64,000 nucleotides of DNA. It comes from Saprospiraceae bacterium UBA1994. GTDB lineage: Bacteria; Bacteroidota; Bacteroidia; Chitinophagales; Saprospiraceae. The notes under the pieces were generated by a model. The model worked only from the letters and a program-made list of their open reading frames with translations, did no database searches and had not been told where the DNA came from. The position numbers were made by a program, and so were the translations under genes. This document shows positions 1-8,157 of this stretch, in pieces. Numbering within the stretch: position 1 is the stretch's first letter; each line of letters opens with the position of its first letter. Location: NCBI GenBank assembly GCA_002335865.1, contig DDCY01000022.1, forward strand, positions 90,384 through 154,383. Reading direction: 5' to 3'.

Positions 1-132
1 TCCAATTTCTAGACATCTAGTTACCCTTCAAGAGCATTAATCATAAAAGGAGATGCAGATTATATTACATCTAAAAAGCTTTGAACTTCTTCCTTCTTGA
101 CAATAAAAGGTTTCGTTTTTAATTGACTTCAC
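1..132. other. Window edge, no supported gene
   Basis: No gene can be supported here. A 23-codon open stretch on the + strand ends with TGA at 82-84, but an in-frame TAG precedes it near the window edge, so it could only be a fragment. The AT-rich part just before 133 leads into the pheT promoter. Confidence 0.5.
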
Positions 133-140
133 TATCTTTG
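133..140 (+). promoter_or_regulatory. Bacteroidota -7 element for pheT
   Basis: TATCTTTG matches the Bacteroidota -7 consensus TAnnTTTG. Transcription would begin near 144, about 65 nt before the ATG at 210. The -33 element is poor (TTTCG around 111-115). The position of this box argues against any pheT start upstream of it. Confidence 0.55.
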
Positions 141-209
141 CAAACAATATGTAATAGAGGGCTGATTAAGACGGGCCTCTCATCATTTATCAGAAGAGAA
201 ATAGAGGAC

Positions 210-2654
210 ATGAAGCTATCAAGAAATTGGTTATCGAGATATATAGATCTACCTATGTCAGACGACAAATTGTCAGAAATATTGACGACCATAGGCCTCG
301 AAGTAGAAGGAGTAGAGCAGATTGAGTCTGTTAAAGGAGGCCTAGCGGGTATAGTAGTAGGCCGTGTCCTCACTTGTGGTAAACACCCTGGAGCGGATAA
401 ACTTTCAGTAACTACTGTAGATCTAGGTAATGGTAATACGCCAGTTCAGATCGTCTGTGGTGCACCTAATGTAACCGCTGGAATCAACGTACTTGTAGCT
501 ACTGTAGGGACTACACTGTATGGCGAAGATGGAAAAGCGTTCAAAATCAAGAAAGGAAAGATAAGAGGAGAAGCATCCCTAGGGATGATCTGTGCAGAGG
601 ACGAATTGGGTCTAGGACAAAGAAGTGATGGCATTATGATTCTACCTGGAGATGTGCCGCCGGGTACACTAGGGTCCGACTTTATAGACTTAGATAATGA
701 TACGGTATACGATATCGGACTGACACCCAACAGATCAGATGCAACTTTCCACATAGGATCAGCTAGAGATGTAGCGTCATACCTTACATTTCACTCAGGA
801 GAGATTGTAGATGTCAAAATGCCTGATACATCAGCATTCAAGACAGAAAATACAACCCTCGAATTTGAGGTAGAGGTAATAGATAAAGTAGCGTGTCCAA
901 GATATAGTGGAATAACTATATCGAATGTGAAAATGGGACCATCACCAGGTTGGATGCAAAAATATCTCAATGCAATAGATGTAAAACCGATTAATGTTAT
1001 AGTAGATATTACCAACTTTGTATTGCATGAGATGGGACAGCCATTACATGCGTTCGATGCAGATAAAATTCCTTCCAAAAAAATAGTTGTGAAAAAACTA
1101 GCAGAAGGGACAGAATTCAAGGCCTTGGATGAATCTACACGAAAGCTCAATGCTGATGATTTAATGATCTGTGATGGAAATGGCAATGGACTGTGTATCG
1201 CTGGTGTGTTCGGAGGCTTAGAATCTGGAGTGACTGATGAAACAGCTAATATATTTTTAGAATCGGCACACTTCAATGCTGGTAATATCAGACGTACAAG
1301 CACAAGACATTTACTAAGAACTGATGCCGCTAAGGTATACGAGAAAGGTAGTGATCCAAATGTAACAGTAGCAGCACTAAAAAGAGCAGCACAGTTAATG
1401 GTTGAGCTGGCTAGCGGTATTATTACATCTAAGATCATAGATGAATATCCTACTGAGATCAAGCCTGTTGAAATTCACCTCAAATATCAGAAAGTGACGG
1501 ATATGTTTGGAGTGGAGTTACCTAAAGATGAAATACACAGTATTCTGAGAGCGATGAATATGAAAATGTCTTCTGTTGGAGATGACAGTATCAAAGTAAT
1601 AGTTCCTACCGATAAGGCAGATGTAACCAGAGATGTTGATCTTGTAGAAGAACTGATGCGTATATATGGATTTAATAAGATTCCTATCCCAACTAAAGTA
1701 CAAAGTACTATATCATATAAAGAGCATCCTGATAGAGTTGCGGTACGTAACTTACTATCTAATCACTTAGCTGCTCAAGGATTCTATGAAATGATGGGAT
1801 TATCGCTCATTGAGTCTAAGCATTACGTGCATCAGACTGAAATTGATAACTCAGAGTTTGTTTATATTAACAATACATCAAATATTCACCTGGACATCAT
1901 GCGCCCAGAGATGATGCGTAGCGGATTACTTTCTGTACTCCACAACCATAACAGACAGCAATTGGATGTTAGGCTATTTGAGTTAGGAAAGTCATATAGG
2001 TCGGTTGACGAAGACTTTAAAGAGACTGAGTACCTTACACTATTCATGAGTGGAAAAAGATATGGTGAATCCTGGATGGTTAATGCTAAAGAACCTGTAG
2101 ACTACTTTGATATCAAGAGATACGTACATAGTGTATGTTCTAGGTTAGGGATTCAGAAGTATCAAGTAAGTGAACTCGAAAACGATAGCAGATTCCAGTA
2201 CGGGCTATCATATCACAGAGGAAAAGATGAAATCGTAAGATTTGGAGCAGTACAAGGAGAAATATCCGATAAGATGGGATTAAAGACGAGTACTTACTAC
2301 GCTGAGTTCAATATGGACATGATTATCAAAACATTAGCAAAGAAAATTAAAGTAATAGAACCGAGTAAATTCCCTAATTCTCGAAGAGATCTTGCCGTTG
2401 TAGTAGATAAGAGTATAGGATTTGCTGATTTAAAGAAAATGGCAAGAAGCGCTGACAAAAAATTACTCAAAGAGATCAATCTATTCGATGTATATATTGA
2501 TGAAGATCGCTTAGGTAAAGCCAAGAAATCCTACGCAATTAGTTATATGTTTGAAGATGCCACCAAGACACTCAAGGATAAAGATGTGGATAAAATCATG
2601 AATAAAATCATGTATAGCTACGAACACCAGCTAAGTGCTGAGATCAGAAGATAA
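210..2654 (+). CDS. pheT: Phenylalanine--tRNA ligase beta subunit
   Basis: Beta chain of the cytosolic (alpha-beta)2 phenylalanyl-tRNA synthetase, which charges tRNA-Phe. The 814 residues show the full bacterial layout: an EMAP-type tRNA-binding domain (about residues 40-150, GRVLTCGKHPGADKL), the B3/B4 editing region (about 230-400, with GQPLHAFDAD), B5 followed by the catalytic-like fold (VEELMRIYGFNKIP near 500), and a C-terminal FDX-ACB domain in the last 95 residues. The ATG at 210 is chosen because MKLSRNWLSRYIDLP is the classic PheT N-terminus and because the promoter box at 133 lies inside the 29-codon upstream extension. AGAGG at 203-207 may help initiation. The alpha subunit gene pheS is not in the window. 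Confidence 0.97.
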   Translation: MKLSRNWLSRYIDLPMSDDKLSEILTTIGLEVEGVEQIESVKGGLAGIVVGRVLTCGKHPGADKLSVTTVDLGNGNTPVQIVCGAPNVTAGINVLVATVGTTLYGEDGKAFKIKKGKIRGEASLGMICAEDELGLGQRSDGIMILPGDVPPGTLGSDFIDLDNDTVYDIGLTPNRSDATFHIGSARDVASYLTFHSGEIVDVKMPDTSAFKTENTTLEFEVEVIDKVACPRYSGITISNVKMGPSPGWMQKYLNAIDVKPINVIVDITNFVLHEMGQPLHAFDADKIPSKKIVVKKLAEGTEFKALDESTRKLNADDLMICDGNGNGLCIAGVFGGLESGVTDETANIFLESAHFNAGNIRRTSTRHLLRTDAAKVYEKGSDPNVTVAALKRAAQLMVELASGIITSKIIDEYPTEIKPVEIHLKYQKVTDMFGVELPKDEIHSILRAMNMKMSSVGDDSIKVIVPTDKADVTRDVDLVEELMRIYGFNKIPIPTKVQSTISYKEHPDRVAVRNLLSNHLAAQGFYEMMGLSLIESKHYVHQTEIDNSEFVYINNTSNIHLDIMRPEMMRSGLLSVLHNHNRQQLDVRLFELGKSYRSVDEDFKETEYLTLFMSGKRYGESWMVNAKEPVDYFDIKRYVHSVCSRLGIQKYQVSELENDSRFQYGLSYHRGKDEIVRFGAVQGEISDKMGLKTSTYYAEFNMDMIIKTLAKKIKVIEPSKFPNSRRDLAVVVDKSIGFADLKKMARSADKKLLKEINLFDVYIDEDRLGKAKKSYAISYMFEDATKTLKDKDVDKIMNKIMYSYEHQLSAEIRR

Positions 2655-2690
2655 ACTATTTGTGATCACAATTGGCCAAGTAATAGTTTT
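2652..2690 (+). terminator. Weak terminator-like hairpin after pheT
   Basis: TAAACTATT overlapping the pheT stop pairs with AATAGTTTT at 2682-2690, and the loop contains a perfect palindrome TTGTGATCACAA (2660-2671). Only four T residues follow, so termination is plausible rather than certain. Confidence 0.4.
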
Positions 2691-2752
2691 ATGCGCACCT
2701 ATGTCAAAAAGGTACTTAAATACATTATAATATATTATAATATGTGACTGTC

Positions 2753-2782
2753 TTGATAATAAGCCGAAAAGCTATATATTTG
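2753..2782 (+). promoter_or_regulatory. Consensus promoter for the coiled-coil/zapA pair
   Basis: TTG (2753-2755), a 19-nt spacer and TATATTTG (2775-2782) form a full Bacteroidota housekeeping promoter. The expected start of transcription, about 4-6 nt after the box, falls on or beside the ATG at 2787, so the message may have almost no leader. Confidence 0.75.
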
Positions 2783-2786
2783 ATGT

Positions 2787-3071
2787 ATGCATTCTATCCA
2801 AAACAGATTAGATTTGCTACAAAGCAAACTCTCTATACTCGTCCAAAAGATGGAAGAGCAGAAGCATATATATAAAACAATACAAAGTGAAAACAATAGA
2901 CTAAAGACCTCACTGAGAGAGAAGGAAGAAGAAATCAACCAGTGGAAGTCTAAAGTAGATAGTGCAATAGACTCAACTCAAATAGAGGAGAATCAACAGA
3001 TGATAAAGGCAAAAATAGAGGGTTTCGTAGAAGAAATTGATGAATGTATAGCCCTCATAAAAGCCATGTAA
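2787..3071 (+). CDS. Small coiled-coil protein paired with ZapA
   Basis: A 94-residue soluble protein, almost entirely a predicted alpha-helical coiled coil rich in Glu, Lys and Gln (residues about 5-90), with no signal peptide or membrane segment. No enzyme motif is seen. It ends 5 nt before zapA and shares its promoter, so the two are co-expressed. The size, heptad character and position suggest a division-ring accessory protein comparable with ZapB, a known ZapA partner in gammaproteobacteria; that role is inferred from context. The -7 box lies only 4 nt before the ATG, so translation may be leaderless, or a later start (ATG at codon 22) may be used. Confidence 0.75.
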   Translation: MHSIQNRLDLLQSKLSILVQKMEEQKHIYKTIQSENNRLKTSLREKEEEINQWKSKVDSAIDSTQIEENQQMIKAKIEGFVEEIDECIALIKAM

Positions 3072-3076
3072 GTGAT

Positions 3077-3364
3077 ATGGACGACGCTCAAATAAAGATA
3101 AGTGTAGTGATTGCCGGAAGATCCTTTCCGGTGAAAATCACAGAAGAGGAAGAAACGTCCGTACGGAGTATAGAAAAGGATATAAATAGTCAGGTCACAG
3201 AGTTTCAGCAAAAATATACTGACAAGGACAAACTAGATCTAGTGATTATGGTGCTTCTCACAAAGGCATTCGAACTAGATAAAATCCAATCTCTAGAAAA
3301 CGATATCACTCAAGCCCATGCACAAATAGATACTTTAGAATCCACATTAGACCAATTAATGTAG
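3077..3364 (+). CDS. zapA: Cell division protein ZapA
   Basis: A 95-residue ZapA-family protein, which binds FtsZ filaments and promotes Z-ring bundling in the cytoplasm. The N-terminal half has the ZapA beta-strand region (IKISVVIAGRSFPVKIT, then EEEETSVRSIEKDIN), and the C-terminal third is a coiled coil used for dimer and tetramer formation. I place the start at ATG 3077, 5 nt after the preceding stop. The longer reading from 3044 would overlap the upstream gene and add residues not typical of the family. Followed by a 120-nt gap and then rny, an arrangement frequent in Bacteroidota. Confidence 0.88.
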   Translation: MDDAQIKISVVIAGRSFPVKITEEEETSVRSIEKDINSQVTEFQQKYTDKDKLDLVIMVLLTKAFELDKIQSLENDITQAHAQIDTLESTLDQLM

Positions 3365-3484
3365 GTCGTTCACTTTTTCGTTTCTCGTACATAGTAGGTT
3401 ATATGTCGACTTTCTTAGTCATCTTTTGATCATTATATCATAGATGTCATGAAAGTATTTATTAATAATAAATAAAAAGAAGAG

Positions 3485-5146
3485 ATGGAATACATCATCG
3501 GAGCAGTAGGGGGAATAATAATAGGCCTTATTACAGGTTACTTTGCTAAATCGTCATCAATCAATGGCAAAGCCCAAAAAGAGATAGAGGCAGCTAACGA
3601 AAAAGCTGACTTTACTCTTAAAGAAGCAGAAAAGACTGCATCTAGAAAACTAGAGGACGCATCCTCTAAAGCTGAACTCATAGTAGATAAGGCAGAGCAG
3701 AAAAATGAAGCTATCAAACAAAAGAAGATTCAGGAAGCAAGATCAAAGTTCAGCAAACTTAAGTCTGAATATGAGACTTATAAGGGTGAGCAAAAGGTAG
3801 AGATGAAAGAGCGTGAGGTGCTTGTTTTAGGAAAAGAGAAAGATCTACAAATCAAGATGGACCAATTCTCTACTAAAGAAGAAGCTATAGAAAACAGAGA
3901 AGTAGAAGTAAAAACAATCAAAGAAAATCTAGAGAAGCAACTCAAAATTATAGCGCGTAAGAAAGAAGAGCTAGAAAATGCGAATGAAAAACACATCAAA
4001 GCGCTAGAGACCGTTGCAAAACTAAGTGAATCAGAAGCTAAAGAGCAACTATTGAAAGCAGTAAGAGCTAAGTCCGCAACTGAAGTAATGAGCATCGAAA
4101 AGAAAGCTATAGAAGAGGCTAAAGCTAATGCTAGCAAAGAGGCTAAAAAAATAGTAATACACGCTATTCAAAGATCCTGCGCAGAATTCACTATTGAGAA
4201 TACGGTATCTATATTCAACCTAGAATCTGACGATATCAAAGGACAAATTATTGGTAGAGAAGGGCGTAACATACGTGCCTTAGAGGCCGCTACAGGAGCA
4301 GAGATCGTTGTGGATGATACACCAGAAGCTATCATCATATCTAGTTTCGACCCTATTCGTAGAGAGGTTTGTAGATTATCACTGAAAAGACTGGTGGCTG
4401 ATGGACGTATCCACCCTGCTAAGATCGAAGAAGTAGTAGAGAAGACACGAAAGCAATTAGAACAACGCATCGTTGAGATCGGAGAACGTACTGTAATCGA
4501 TCTAGATATACATGGCCTAGATCCATACTTAGTACGTATGGTGGGTCGTATGAGATTTAGATCATCATATGGTCAGAATCTACTGAAACACAGTATCGAG
4601 ACTGCGACACTATGTGGGACCATGACTGCTGAATTAGGTATGAGTCCTAAACAGGTCAAAATGGCTAAGCGAGCTGGACTTTTACACGATATAGGTAAAG
4701 TTGCAGAAGACGAGTCAGAGCTATCACACGCACTCTTGGGTATGGAGATGTGTAAGAAGCATGGCGAACATGAAGTAATAATCAATGCCGTAGGTGCTCA
4801 CCACGACGAGATGGAAATGAATAATATTATTTCTCCTATCGTACAAGCATGTGATGCGATATCTGGCGCAAGACCTGGAGCACGTAGAGAGATACTTGAA
4901 AGTTACCTCAAGCGTATCGGAGAGCTTGAAGATATAGCGTTGAATCATGAAGGTGTTGAGAAAGCTTATGCAATACAAGCAGGTAGAGAATTGCGTGTAA
5001 TAGTAGAAAGTGAAAAAGTGACCGATCAGTACGCTGAAGATTTGGCATTCATGATATCACAAAAAATAGAACAAGAGATGCAGTATCCTGGTCAAGTAAA
5101 AGTGACTGTGATAAGAGAGAAAAGAGCAACTGCAGTAGCACGATAA
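3485..5146 (+). CDS. rny: Ribonuclease Y
   Basis: Membrane-anchored endoribonuclease that starts mRNA decay. In order the 553 residues show an N-terminal membrane helix (about 3-20), a long charged coiled coil (about 30-220), a KH RNA-binding domain with the IIGREGRNIRALE loop around residue 255, and an HD-type metal phosphohydrolase domain with HSIETAT and the catalytic HD pair at H401-D402 (GLLHDIGK). The C-terminus ends in the usual GQVKVTVIRE segment. Length and layout are standard for RNase Y. The ATG at 3485 is preceded by AAGAAGAG, a possible purine-rich ribosome site. A hairpin terminator follows. Confidence 0.97.
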   Translation: MEYIIGAVGGIIIGLITGYFAKSSSINGKAQKEIEAANEKADFTLKEAEKTASRKLEDASSKAELIVDKAEQKNEAIKQKKIQEARSKFSKLKSEYETYKGEQKVEMKEREVLVLGKEKDLQIKMDQFSTKEEAIENREVEVKTIKENLEKQLKIIARKKEELENANEKHIKALETVAKLSESEAKEQLLKAVRAKSATEVMSIEKKAIEEAKANASKEAKKIVIHAIQRSCAEFTIENTVSIFNLESDDIKGQIIGREGRNIRALEAATGAEIVVDDTPEAIIISSFDPIRREVCRLSLKRLVADGRIHPAKIEEVVEKTRKQLEQRIVEIGERTVIDLDIHGLDPYLVRMVGRMRFRSSYGQNLLKHSIETATLCGTMTAELGMSPKQVKMAKRAGLLHDIGKVAEDESELSHALLGMEMCKKHGEHEVIINAVGAHHDEMEMNNIISPIVQACDAISGARPGARREILESYLKRIGELEDIALNHEGVEKAYAIQAGRELRVIVESEKVTDQYAEDLAFMISQKIEQEMQYPGQVKVTVIREKRATAVAR

Positions 5147-5175
5147 GTTGCTCTTAAATCAACTTATAAAATTTA

Positions 5176-5235
5176 AAATTCCAAACCCGTGTTGTGGCTA
5201 ACGCTGTCACTGTCGGAGTTTGGAATTTGTTTTTT
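5176..5235 (+). terminator. Terminator after rny
   Basis: AAATTCCAAAC (5176-5186) pairs perfectly with GTTTGGAATTT (5218-5228) and is followed by six T residues (5230-5235). The 31-nt loop is unusually long; CC (5187-5188) can also pair with GG (5215-5216). A further copy of TTTGGAATTT lies at about 5259-5268, just before pth. Confidence 0.75.
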
Positions 5236-5280
5236 AAAAATACTGTTTAGCTTTAGAATTTGGAATTTAAATTTACTCTT

Positions 5281-5901
5281 ATGATTAAATTTTTAAAATC
5301 ACTTTTTTACTCTACTCCTGAAGAAAATTATGATCCAATGAAATATCTTATAGTTGGTCTTGGCAATATCGGTTCTGATTATGCTGGCACTCGCCATAAT
5401 ATAGGTTTTGATGTAGTAAACATGATGGCCAAAGATGCAGATGTGTCTTGGAAGCAAGAGACTCTTGGAGATGTCGCAGAGCTAAAGCATAAAGGTCGCA
5501 CCCTTGTACTACTTAAGCCATCGACCTATATGAATAAAAGTGGGAAAGCTTTAAAGTACTGGATGGAAAAAAAGAAAATTCCTGTAGATAACGTATTGGC
5601 AGTAGTCGATGAACTTCAACTAGAGCTAGGCGTCATCCGTCTCAAACCCAAAGGTAGTGATGGAGGCCATAATGGTCTTAAGGATATTGCTGAAGTACTT
5701 GGCTCTACCAAATATTCTAGGCTGCGCGTAGGTATCGGGAAAGACTTCCGTAGAGGTCAACAAATAGATCATGTATTAGGTAAATGGAATGCCAAAGAAA
5801 AAGATGAGTTGATTGAAATTATCCCTAGAGCCTGTGAAACGGCTAAGAGTTTTGCCGCTATAGGACTTAAATTTACAATGGAAAAGTATAATCAGAAGTA
5901 A
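5281..5901 (+). CDS. pth: Peptidyl-tRNA hydrolase
   Basis: Cleaves peptidyl-tRNA released from stalled ribosomes, recycling tRNA. The core begins at MKYLIVGLGNIGSDYAGTRHNIGF, holding the catalytic His of the TRHN motif, followed by LLKPSTYMNKSG and GGHNGLK. From ATG 5281 the protein is 206 residues and carries a 19-residue basic N-terminal extension (MIKFLKSLF...), a common feature of Bacteroidota Pth. A shorter start at ATG 5338 would give the minimal enzyme. The TTG at 5260 is rejected because it lies in the repeated TTTGGAATTT sequence after the rny terminator. Confidence 0.95.
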   Translation: MIKFLKSLFYSTPEENYDPMKYLIVGLGNIGSDYAGTRHNIGFDVVNMMAKDADVSWKQETLGDVAELKHKGRTLVLLKPSTYMNKSGKALKYWMEKKKIPVDNVLAVVDELQLELGVIRLKPKGSDGGHNGLKDIAEVLGSTKYSRLRVGIGKDFRRGQQIDHVLGKWNAKEKDELIEIIPRACETAKSFAAIGLKFTMEKYNQK

Positions 5902-6033
5902 AAATCCGAACAGAAATATATATTCTGTAATGTGCGAGTTAAAGGTACGGTAAACACCTGCAAATACAAGATCGTCGAAATTATCTACCCAAAAATCAAG
6001 GGCTCTTTCTATTGGTTGAGCCTGGGAATGTGC

Positions 6034-6765
6034 CTAACGCAGTATCGCCTGAATGACAGCCAACGACTTCGGTTCTCTGAAGTTGTCTACATGTAATCTA
6101 TAGAACTTGATAATATCTTTCAGTATTTCATTTCTAATATCCTTGGGTATTCTGATATGCTCAAGTTGCTTCATATCAGCACTAAGTAGCTGTCTTACAA
6201 ATATAGATCGCTCTACAGGCAATAAATACTTTGAAGTATTGCTCACATTTACAAAGTTACCATCTAACAAATCAAATTGAGTTCTCAATTCTTCATCAAA
6301 ATCGTTCATGGGTTCGAATCCTAAAAACCTGCTTAACTCTAATAGATACATGAGGTGAAAACAAGAGAGTTGATGGTCACAAATATCGAGATATTTATAC
6401 CAATCAGTAATAAAATCAAACAGCTCTTCATTGGGTTCTTTTTCTTTAATACAATCTCTTGTCATCTCCAACAAAAATATACCTAAAGAAGACTTAACTA
6501 CATCAGTAGTAATATGACGATATCCATGCTCTAGATGTATCTCCTTGACGCGCGCAAGTTTATCATTGTCCTTATCATAAGCGATTATGTTCACTATATT
6601 CATATGGTCGATCATGACCGCCGACACTTTCGCTTTGGCCTTACGAACACCACTAAATATAAATGATCGAATACCTTTCTCTCTAGTAAATATATCTACG
6701 ATTAGACTCGTCTCTGAGTACTTGATACGTCGAAAAATAATGCCTGTAGATTGGAAAGTTTTCAA
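6034..6765 (-). CDS. recO: DNA repair protein RecO
   Basis: RecF-pathway mediator that helps load RecA on SSB-coated single strands. The N-terminal OB fold is visible (TGIIFRRIKYSETSLIVDIFTREKG, then FIFSGVRKAKAK), and the helical C-terminal part contains LLELSRFLGFEP. It is about 243 residues from a TTG at 6765, which gives the usual RecO N-terminus (KTFQSTGIIFRR) and lies 13 nt after the hemB stop. A second TTG at 6798 would extend it 11 residues into hemB. No ATG is available in this stretch. Last gene of a yidD-hemB-recO operon. Confidence 0.92.
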   Translation of the reverse strand: MKTFQSTGIIFRRIKYSETSLIVDIFTREKGIRSFIFSGVRKAKAKVSAVMIDHMNIVNIIAYDKDNDKLARVKEIHLEHGYRHITTDVVKSSLGIFLLEMTRDCIKEKEPNEELFDFITDWYKYLDICDHQLSCFHLMYLLELSRFLGFEPMNDFDEELRTQFDLLDGNFVNVSNTSKYLLPVERSIFVRQLLSADMKQLEHIRIPKDIRNEILKDIIKFYRLHVDNFREPKSLAVIQAILR

Positions 6766-6778
6766 ATGTGGAAAGTCT

Positions 6779-7747
6779 TTAATGCAATGATTCAGCAAAC
6801 TCTTTAGCGAAATAACTAATTACTAGATCTGCCCCAGCTCTTCGTATACTCAATAGTGTTTCTGGCACCATTTTTTTTCTGTCTAGCCACCCATTTGCAC
6901 AGGCTGCGTATAGCATCGCACATTCTCCGCTCACATGATAGGCTACAGTAGGCATGCTAAAGCTAGTCTTTAGCTCTCGTATCACATCTAAATAATGAAG
7001 TGCCGGTTTGATCATGATAAAGTCTGCTCCCTCTTCCATATCTAATTGAGCTTCTATTAGGGCTTCATTGATATTAGAGGGGTCCATCTGATAAGTCTTC
7101 TTATCTCCAACCTTAGGTACAGAATCTAAGGCATCCCGGAATGGCCCATAAAGAGCACTGGCATACTTTGCTGTATATGACATAATGGATGTATCTGTAT
7201 ATCCGGCAGCATCCAATGCGAGTCTTATTATTTCTACTCTACCATCCATCATATCAGACGGTCCAATTATATCAAATCCGGCTTCAGCCTGAGCAACTGC
7301 CATCTTAGCAAGTATGGGCAATGTCTCGTCATTAACGATCTTGCCGTCTCTCACTAATCCATCATGACCATCCGAGCTATAAGGGTCCATAGCGACATCA
7401 CTAATAAGGCATACAGTTGGATATTTCTCCTTGATCTTAGTCGCCGCTTGTAGATAAAAGTTATCAGGGTCATAGCTGTATGTGGCCGTCTTGTCTTTGA
7501 GGTCTTCCGGAATAGCTGGGAAAATTATAAACTTATCTATTCCCAATAAAAGGCATTCTCCAATCTCATTCATCATTGTATCTAGACTCCATCTATAAGC
7601 CATTGGCAGCGACGCAATCTGATCTTTTATACCTGACCCTAACACCAAGAATAGTGGCATAATCATGTGTTGCTCACCTATGTATGTCTCTGCTATTGCG
7701 GATCTTACAGCTTGTGATTTTCTATTTCTTCTAGGTCTTCTTAACAT
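6779..7747 (-). CDS. hemB: Delta-aminolevulinic acid dehydratase (porphobilinogen synthase)
   Basis: Condenses two 5-aminolevulinate molecules to porphobilinogen in heme synthesis. The 322 residues form the TIM-barrel family. The Schiff-base lysines are K194 (SYTAKYASALYGPFR) and K247 (FIMIKPALHYLD). The active-site metal segment reads DVAMDPYSSDGHDG at about 117-130, so the three zinc-binding cysteines of the animal and yeast enzymes are replaced by Asp and other residues; this is the non-zinc, magnesium-stimulated type known from many bacteria. Lies 14 nt after yidD and 13 nt before the preferred recO start. Confidence 0.97.
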   Translation of the reverse strand: MLRRPRRNRKSQAVRSAIAETYIGEQHMIMPLFLVLGSGIKDQIASLPMAYRWSLDTMMNEIGECLLLGIDKFIIFPAIPEDLKDKTATYSYDPDNFYLQAATKIKEKYPTVCLISDVAMDPYSSDGHDGLVRDGKIVNDETLPILAKMAVAQAEAGFDIIGPSDMMDGRVEIIRLALDAAGYTDTSIMSYTAKYASALYGPFRDALDSVPKVGDKKTYQMDPSNINEALIEAQLDMEEGADFIMIKPALHYLDVIRELKTSFSMPTVAYHVSGECAMLYAACANGWLDRKKMVPETLLSIRRAGADLVISYFAKEFAESLH

Positions 7748-7761
7748 TTTGCTTCTATTCG

Positions 7762-8028
7762 TTACTTATAATCAGTATTCTGATCCTTAATACTTTTGTT
7801 TTTTGAATTCTTCGGTACTGGATCATATCCAGAAGATCCCCAAGGATGACACCTAGATATACGTTTTAAGCCCATCCAAGTGCCTCTTAAGATTCCCCAT
7901 TGCTTTATAGCGTCAATCATATAATTAGAGCACGTGGGTTGGAATCTACATGTAGGGCCTAGTATGGGTGAAACAATAACCTGATAGGCTCGGATCGGAA
8001 ATATGTATATCTTCTTCAAAATGGACAT
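7762..8028 (-). CDS. yidD: Membrane protein insertion efficiency factor YidD
   Basis: Small (88 aa) membrane-associated protein of the YidD family, linked to YidC-dependent insertion. Family features: an amphipathic N-terminus (MSILKKIYIFPIRAYQ), VSPILGPTCRFQPTCSNYM with the two conserved cysteines, and the basic GLKRISRCHPWG segment. The C-terminal tail is Lys/Asn-rich. First gene of the operon with hemB and recO. Its classical partners rnpA and yidC are not nearby, which is not unusual in Bacteroidota. Confidence 0.94.
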   Translation of the reverse strand: MSILKKIYIFPIRAYQVIVSPILGPTCRFQPTCSNYMIDAIKQWGILRGTWMGLKRISRCHPWGSSGYDPVPKNSKNKSIKDQNTDYK

Positions 8029-8157
8029 AATGTAAAGGTATAGGTAATAATGAATGAATGATGTATCAATTTTGTCAATAAATTAAAACCCTAACCATAA
8101 TCAACTCAATAACCTCTATTAATTTACGATATTTGTCAATTAATAGAAATAACAAAA

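Noticed and set aside
1..84. C-terminal end of an upstream gene
   Set aside because: An in-frame TAG interrupts the only plausible frame, and too little sequence is present to judge.
791..1462. 223-codon open frame on the minus strand inside pheT
   Set aside because: It lies wholly antisense to a well-conserved gene and its translation resembles no protein; it is a shadow frame.
3365..3484. Possible 6S RNA between zapA and rny
   Set aside because: The location is suggestive, but the 120-nt gap shows only weak pairing between its ends and no clear central bubble. A covariance-model search would decide.
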